Source: Alitta virens
Taxonomy: Eukaryota > Annelida > Polychaeta > Phyllodocida > Nereididae
Assembly (NCBI GenBank): GCA_932294295.1
Contig: OW028579.1
Span: 35,842,362 to 35,906,361 of the forward strand
Direction of reading: 5' to 3'
Length of the DNA: 64,000 nt
Positions 57,301 through 64,000 of the stretch are shown piece after piece. The position numbers and the translations under genes are program-made. Numbering within the stretch: the stretch's first letter is position 1; each line of letters begins with the position of its first letter. A model generated the notes under the pieces. It saw only the letters and a program-made list of their open reading frames with translations, ran no database searches and was not told where the DNA came from.

Positions 57301-60300
57301 GCACAAAATGTGATTCAATCAATGCTGCTCTGTTGCAGTTGCGGGTCAAGGAACGAACTATGTCCAACGTCCGCAGCGAATGGTCATGACTCAAGCTGGT
57401 CCAGTTCATCATGCGGCAGGTGCTACCAAACCAAGTGAGTGTGATATCGAGTTAGCTGGATCACTTAATTTGTAAAATATACAAAAATTTAATTGTCAGT
57501 TGCTGCAGAAATATTGTCTGACAATTAGTATGGGCCCGTATTTAATAGGTGTGTGTCATATAAGCTTATGTAAATTAAAAGTCTGCATTCTTGCTAGCTT
57601 AACAATTAACACTTAATAACAGGTAATTCATAGTTTCAAATCATTGAATACATCATCATGATTAATTGAAGTGCTCATTGCTTTCACATGTAGTGAATAA
57701 TTATTCTAACATAATTGCAAACAAATATAAACCAAAGCAAATATTTGAAATTTCTTTGTTTTTCAGCTGTGCAAGTTAACAGAGGATCACAAAAAATTAT
57801 GATGACGCCGCAACCAAATGCTACGGGCACAATCACCGGTAGTCTCGTTCAGCAAGGACTGAATCTAGCCCAATCATTGGCTGTTGGCAGAGGTCAAAAG
57901 GTCATGGTGTCTCAAATCCCTGCTAGTATAAGTTCCAACACACCAATCACGGCTCTAGCGAAGACCGTTGCTCCGATACAGGCTGTCACTAACACTACAT
58001 ACACGACAATAGCCATGGCTGCCACCACGGCCGCTACAGTTTCTTCCATACCCATTGGTGAGTATAAAGAATTATTTGAATCTTCTGTATATATCTGGTA
58101 TTCTACGATACTTGAACTTTATAAATTAGAAGATTAACCTGTGAAAGATGATGTTATGTAGCTAATTTTATTGTTGAACCAGTATCATTCTATAATGGTT
58201 AGTTCAATGATGAATTTGAATCAATTATAAATAATTCATTATGGAATCTCTGTTGCAGCTAAAGTACCGCCCCAGAGACAAATTGTCCACTCACCCGGCC
58301 AACAGAATATCCCAACTGCCCAACAGGTTGCACCAGTTGCCCAGCAACTTAGTGTTATACATGACCTCGCAAACCCTATCACCACGACAACGCAAACTTT
58401 GACTCAAACAGGACAGGGGGTTAGTGCTGCGGGAGTCCTTCTCCCTACAGGAGCGAGAGCTTCCCCCGTAACTCTCGCTGCAACAGGAGGAATTACTAAT
58501 GCTGTCACGCTTGCTTCAACAGGAGCTGACAATCGACAAGATAACAGGTGAGTTGGATTTAATACTTTATTCATATCAAACTGTCAACTTAGTTACAATC
58601 AGTGTTTAAACAGAAATTAACCTGTTCATTGTATTCTTTCATTAAGAATGGAGTGTATCATTTAAAGTTGGTATTATTTATGTCTATGGTTAATATTCAT
58701 CTATGTGGATACGTTGTGCTATGTGTGAATTGCAAGTAATCAATTCTATAAATCTGATTTTTCAGAGCCGGTCTTGCTACCTTCCCTTACAATGTACAAG
58801 GATACTATCATGCCCAGCCCACAACCATCGTCAATTATCCTAATCTTATGTACCAACAAGTCGCTGCGGCTCAGAACCTGTCTTTTCAAAATACAACGTC
58901 ATTGCGACCTGGCATAGGTAAGATATGAGTACAACTGTATTCTTTCACAAGGGCATTATTTCACCAACTCACCATAATAGTGTATTATAATACCTTAAGA
59001 GTTTTATGAAGCATTGAGTGATCATAACTGCATTTTAATTCTCTTTTGTAGCTGTTCAGAACAGCACCCCCAACCTTGCTGCAACCTTACAAGCGCATGG
59101 GGTTACCGTGGCAACAACACAAGGGGTTAGAGTCAATCCACCCCTCATGGTTACTGTGGATACTTCTCGTCAGTTACCCCAGGCTTTTACTCTACAGCCG
59201 GAGAACAAGGGTATGTCGGGTTACTGTTTGTGTGAAAAGATCTATTATAAAAGGAAAATAAAAAATTTCTAGATAGGAATGATAAGTTACATTTAAAATT
59301 TGCAAACTGAAATTGTCTGTGTTGATTAATGAGATCTTTGTCCCTTAGGTGTCACTACAACAGCATTGGCTGAAGCGCCAGTCACGACCTCTGCTACAGC
59401 TTTCACAAATGCTCTCAATCAATCAGGCGTCTCGTCAACGGTGTCATCATTACCCTCGCCTTCTATAGTAAACAACCAGTGTGCGTCACCCCGACCGAGT
59501 ATCTTGAGAAAACGATCAGCTGCCGATGGGTATGAAATTATGAATACAAACCAGACATGTGTCTCTTGAACAAGTTAAAAAGTCTAAATCACTCAACTGC
59601 TCAAAAAATCTACTAACATGGCACAAACTTTCGCTTTGAGAAATACACCGTTGTGAACTTGTGATCGATAATACTTCATTGAAGGATGACACTCCACATC
59701 CTTTAGGCCATTTCTAGAGTTGTTTTATTTGATTGCAGAGTTGCAGTGCGGAAAAACTTACTCACAAGTGGATCTTATGATTCGGCTTGTCCGAACGACC
59801 AGGGATCAGTCCTGAGCACTCCAGCAAAAATGAACATTCAGTCAGTCTTAGTTTTTTTTTGGTCCTCTTTTACAATTTTGGCTTGTCACGCAAAAGAAAG
59901 AAGAAAAAAAAACATAAATCAGTGCCATGATAAATTAAGAAGAATCAAAATTATCTGATAAAAAGCATGTGAAAAGTTAAGATTAGATCCAAAGTTAAGA
60001 TTAGATCCATAAGGTTTCTCACTTTTTAGTTAAGGACTGGTGGTGGAAGATTCAACTGACTGCACAGGAAATTAGAGAAGCCATATTGAACTTGTTTATC
60101 TTCAATTTGCAGTGACCCAACAAGAGAAAACAGTCAGTCATCTACCGATACTGCATCATCGTCTGAGAGTGGACCCCACTCAGTAACTACCCCAGAATTG
60201 AAGATCAAAGAAGAACCAGTTGATTGTGCTGAGAATGGTAATTATTTTCTTGCAATTTTAGTTTGCAGTACTTATGGCTGTTATTAAATATTTTGGACTT

Positions 60301-63300
60301 CATTTTATGCTTACGTCATAAACGATGGTGTAGAACAACTGCTGTAGACTCTCTGTTTAGGAAGGGAAGCGCATTGTAAATAATAAATGTTATTATTATG
60401 GTACTGACATTTTCCATGTCTATAATTTCAGGTCCCAGTCATTCATTACAGATCCCAGCATCTCCTGCATTGAGTGAGGCTTCACCTCGGAAAAAACCTC
60501 GTAAACAATTGCTGTAAGTACTACACAGATATATTATTCCGCCAGTTGATGCTTTCTGGTACACTACTAAAACATACAAACTGAGGATAACAAGTCAGGG
60601 CTGTTCCATTTAAAAAGGGGGGATGTGGATTAGAAAATTTTGGAAAAGCGGGGGAGGGCTTCTCCAAAAGAGAAAAAGAGGAGGGGGTGGTTGACCAATA
60701 TTTTCTTAATATCTTAATGTAGGAAAAAGCAGGTTGGGGGGGGGGGGGGGGGGGGTCTGTCAAAAAGCAGGTATCGGGGATGAGAGGTCTGATTATTTTC
60801 TGGTTGAATCCCCCCCCCCCCCCAACTCTTTTTTTAAATGGAACAGCCCTCGACAGATCTTTAACAACACTCCTGGATAGCATGACTAATTACAAAAAAT
60901 TAGACTGACACCAGCCAATACTGGGCCAGTGTTAAGTTGATACAGCATTATCTGCACATTACGCACCCTTTGAATATAAGTACAACTACTTCCACATTAC
61001 TTTATAAACAGAATTGTTATTTTTTAGTTCTTTGCCTTATTATTTAAATCAATGTCAATTGCTACTGCTCTGAAGCCTGGCCAGCTTATATGACAAGATG
61101 CCGGAGGCAGACGTAATGATGAGATGATAAGGTTTGCAGTCTAAACCATGTAACACATTTACCCTACAAGTGGGGTTTTACTTGCCTCAACATAGTCACA
61201 CACTTATGTAATTACAGAACATCAGTCGAGGAGTTGAAAGATGGATTATCTAGTGACGACGAGGAGACAATCTCAGCCAAGCGTAATTTGGACAAAGTCA
61301 TTGAAAGCATGACTTCAAGAATCAAGAAAGAAGGTGAATAATACTTATTGACTTAAGTATTGAAATTCTATGATCGATGATTAAACTATTGTGTAATTCA
61401 TATTCCCGGGAAAAATTAGTCCTAACTTCACTAGACAGAGCCAATGTTAGCTTTTTATTTTCGCATGGCAAATGTAAGTTTGCAACTTTGTTTCGGTGAT
61501 ACTTTCAGCTGAAGAGGAGGAGGTGGGAGAATTTGTTGATGATGAAGGAGTCAGATGGACTGCCAGAAAAGAACGTCCAAGCATCTCGCTACTGAATCAT
61601 TATTCCTGCAACTGGAAGCCAAGAAATAATCACTTTTTACGTTACCAAGACGTTAAACCAAAAGGTAGGCTTCATCATCAAATACCCTAGTGGTGTTGTG
61701 GTACATTGCTAGCACTAAGAACCCGGTGCTACGACCTAGTGTTATTGTGTTGAACTAACGATGTGTTGATTATTGCAGAAGAGAGACGGTCTACTGTTAA
61801 TGAGCTTGCCAATCAAAGAGGCATCCAGCAAAAAGCCAGTGGTTGGAGGCTGTATCATCTCGCTGCTCAGTTGGAAGAAATCGTAAGTATTCACCATCTC
61901 ACCAAACCGTATTTTACTACTAGCAGATTTCTGGGGAAAACCCTAAGAGCTATTCCATTTTAAAAAAGAGGGGGTGTACCTTAAGATTTTTTAGATATCG
62001 GGATTGTAGTTACTTTGTTTTAAATGGTCAGTTTGTAATGATTATGTAATATGTATTGTCCTTTTCAGATGGATATAGAGAAAGATGTCTGCAGTAAAAT
62101 GCTTGAATGTCAAAACGAGATTGCTCCCAAACACATCGCAAAACACACAATAGAAGATGATATCGGCATGGTGCATGAAATTACCCAGGTATGTGATCCC
62201 TATTTACGATAATTTTATTAGTGTTTGGCCTTGGGGATAAGTTCTTCCATGCAGTAAGTTCATGCAAAATGAAAAAATAAAATCAGATTCAGTGTATGTT
62301 TAATAGATATACAGCACATACTGAACACAGGCGCTTAGAGTGCTCCGTTGTTATACCGTGAGGTTGTATTACCGTGGTGTTGTATTTCCGTGAACACCTG
62401 CTAATCATGAGTAAATCTGTTGAATTTTGCCGGCAACTTTTTTTTTTTTTTAAAGAAAGGTTAATGCGAACTTTCAACAGGTGGCAGCACCAGTCGGTCA
62501 CTGTACGCCATCTAGCAGTAAATATCACGGTAATAATACCTCACAGTATTACGATGGAGCACTCTATATATCATTAATGCGATGTGAATTAACACAGGAA
62601 CTGACAGATTTCAGGGGGAGCAACAAGGCCTGTTGTGGGGTGAGGGGGTCAAGGAATTCAGCATTATCTAGATATATTAACGCCTAGAATATATTTTGAG
62701 ATGTTTCTGTGTCGAGATAAGCAGTAAAACAATCAGATTCAGCTATATTTATAGAACTGCGATTTTTTTTTCGCCGCTACATTAAAGTGATCCTCCTTGA
62801 ATCTATCTAAAAATTGACCCATTTCCTTTCTCCCAGAAAGTACTCACAATAGTTTGCAATGACTGTCTAGTGTCATTACAGCAGGTTTTCATCAATATTT
62901 ATCCCACTCCATCATGGTAAATCCACATTTATGATTAAGAGTGACAGTTACAAGAATCAACCACTCAGAGCCATCTTCTTGTCACCAAGTGTGTCAGCAG
63001 TGGTCAGTGGTGGTACTAAGAATTTGGTAACCATGGCAACCTGGTGAGTCACCAGAGTCCAGGCCACTTTAAATTTGACCCAGTTCTATTGGTGGGCCAC
63101 CTATAGAAAGTTGAGGGCTAATTACTCCTTAATTAATAGAGCTTACTTGATTGTATGCTTGTGGTAGAAATCTGTTGTCATATACAAGAGTGTAATGGTA
63201 TTAACTCTGGGAATTTAGTTGAGGCCATATTTTCTCCATGGGATTCAAGGAGTATCACTTAAAATTTAATGGGCATTGTGATCAACCTTATTTAGCACCA

Positions 63301-63531
63301 CTAAATCAATGTTCCCAATTATCTAGTGTGTATGAAGCATGTATTATATAAACCAGAACCTTTATTTTTGTCTTTTTTCAGGGTAACATGCAACGATGTC
63401 AGCTCGTAATCGACCAGCTTTCGGAAGCGAAATCTTCAATGATCAAAATCCTTGAACACAAAACGAGAATAGGTGAAATCATCAATAAACATCACAGTAA
63501 AAGACCTGTCAAGAAGAAAGAGAGATCTTAG
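54325..63531 (+). CDS. SAP130: SAP130, Sin3A-associated protein, 20 coding exons, 1,100 aa
   Basis: Nuclear subunit of the Sin3/HDAC corepressor. CDS exons: 54341-54457, 54624-54735, 54832-55025, 55352-55586, 55912-56164, 56539-56807, 57339-57434, 57767-58057, 58259-58547, 58766-58917, 59052-59210, 59349-59529, 59739-59840, 60113-60237, 60432-60513, 61218-61333, 61509-61664, 61779-61882, 62069-62188, 63382-63531. They total 3,303 nt in a continuous frame. The N-terminus begins MSSQSF like vertebrate SAP130. Residues 40-760 are a low-complexity Ser/Thr/Ala/Pro/Gln-rich region. Recognisable conserved blocks are SPRPSILRK near 770, EASPRKKPRKQ near 872-882, and the C-terminal block from EFVDDEGVRW to the end. 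Length is close to the roughly 1,050 aa of vertebrate SAP130. Exon 14 uses a weak donor (GTCAGT), chosen because only it keeps phase 2. Orthology is strongly supported by the C-terminus. Confidence 0.95.
54334..54348 (+). promoter_or_regulatory. uORF (Met-Gln-His-Glu-stop) overlapping the SAP130 start codon
   Basis: In exon 2, seven bases before the SAP130 ATG (54341), another ATG opens a four-codon frame. It ends at TAG 54346-54348, spanning the main start codon in another frame. Ribosomes using it would terminate five bases past the SAP130 ATG, a layout compatible with leaky scanning or short-range reinitiation. Confidence 0.6.
60597..60850. repeat. MITE in SAP130 intron 16
   Basis: AGGGCTGTTCCATTTAAAAA and TTTTTAAATGGAACAGCCCT are terminal inverted repeats. 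The interior has G-rich and C-rich homopolymers facing each other. A fragment (GAGCTATTCCATTTTAAAA) lies at 61948-61990. Confidence 0.88.
61105..61203 (-). mobile_element. SINE family B remnant in SAP130 intron
   Basis: A degraded match to the family B body (AACACATTTACCCTACAAG, TTTTACTTGCCTCAA), ending about 15 bp before the exon 17 acceptor. Confidence 0.45.
61218..63531 (+). CDS. SAP130: SAP130 exons 17-21: conserved C-terminal domain
   Basis: Residues about 887-1100 hold the conserved SAP130 C-terminal domain, which in vertebrates contacts the mSin3A complex and represses transcription. Visible landmarks are EFVDDEGVRW, then RPSISLLNHYSCNWKPR, the HFLRYQDVK segment, NELANQRGIQQKASGW, and the last-exon block GNMQRCQLVIDQLSEAK. 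The protein ends in a basic Lys/Arg-rich tail (KRPVKKKERS). Spacing and phases (1, 1, 0, 0) are regular. The 1.2-kb intron before the last exon contains no recognised coding sequence. Confidence 0.93.
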
Positions 63532-63689
63532 TATTGAACAATTGCTTTTTGTACAAGTGGTATACTTACACGTCTGCGCGTAAATATTATGCCTTTATTC
63601 CCTGCAGAAAATGCAAGTTTGTGTCTTTGTTAAAAAAACTTTTGTACCGATCATTCTACTAGTCAAGAAAGCACCTTGATAATCGGAAC

Positions 63690-63695
63690 AATAAA
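63690..63695 (+). terminator. Candidate SAP130 polyadenylation signal AATAAA
   Basis: The canonical AATAAA hexamer lies about 160 bp after the SAP130 stop, followed within 30-60 bp by T/GT-rich sequence. It is the nearest canonical hexamer downstream; actual cleavage is not shown. Confidence 0.5.
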
Positions 63696-64000
63696 TAATG
63701 CAAAAATGTCATTGAAATCAATTGGTTTAATGTTTGTTTGGGAGTCTTTTGAAGGCAATAACATATATCAAGTTGTTCAGAATTTGTCAAACTGCAGCAG
63801 TTTTGTCTTGTAATGAAACTAGAGATCTGAATGCTATGACACCGTAATGGTTTTATTTTTTTATAATTTATTTGTTTGTTAGGTCTTCCCCAGTGAACAT
63901 TAGTTTTGGGACTAAGTTGGCATGAATATTTTCATATGAGTTATCCAACTTATTGAGCACTTTCTTTGATTGTCATTTAAAAGTCCAAGGTAAATATATT

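Noticed and set aside
60521..60883. 120-aa Pro/Gly-rich minus-strand frame in a SAP130 intron
   Set aside because: Translation of a MITE with poly-G and poly-C tracts.

Overview
The window is a piece of an AT-rich, repeat-laden metazoan nuclear genome. It has GT-AG introns, two long multi-exon genes, tRNA-derived SINEs, LINEs, a Ty3/gypsy relic and many foldback elements. The protein content fits an invertebrate (lophotrochozoan or invertebrate deuterostome), but nothing here fixes the phylum. No prokaryotic features are present.

Layout. 1-7,094: no gene recognised; microsatellites, tRNA-like SINE fragments and dispersed repeats. 7,095-29,406 (+): a 15-exon matrix metalloproteinase (MMP) gene whose spliced frame is 570 codons. 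The order is signal peptide, PG-binding-like propeptide with a cysteine switch, M10 zinc protease domain (HELGHALGLRH and Met-turn), seven EGF domains each on its own phase 1-1 exon, and a short hydrophobic C-terminus resembling a GPI signal or membrane tail. No hemopexin domain is seen. Its introns hold MITEs, SINEs, a LINE relic and a 10-bp minisatellite.

29,407-33,700: LINE relics and foldback repeats. 33,721-36,320 (-): a degenerate Ty3/gypsy element with a 140-bp LTR, broken by a SINE. 36,715-39,465 (+): an unusual relic in which an EEP (APE-like) endonuclease is followed by a ubiquitin-specific protease (peptidase C19) domain; this is the best candidate here for a little-described mobile system. 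40,530-43,505 (-): a 5'-truncated RNase H-bearing LINE of the I superfamily. Its 3' tail resembles that of the dominant SINE, which makes it a likely mobilising partner. 43,506-47,340: SINEs plus unidentified exon-like fragments.

47,352-51,189 (+): exons of a DUF4806-domain gene in which a two-exon cassette is duplicated almost identically, embedded in about 5 kb of nested tandem duplication. 53,340-63,700 (+): a complete SAP130 gene (Sin3/HDAC corepressor subunit). It has a promoter with an E-box and a CCAAT box, a noncoding first exon and 20 coding exons giving 1,100 codons.

The two intact genes are functionally unrelated: one product is secreted or cell-surface, the other nuclear. The rest is dominated by retroposition. 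Many SINE copies keep exact 13-15 bp target-site duplications, so insertion order can be read directly. One copy sits against an MMP splice acceptor and appears to have duplicated it.
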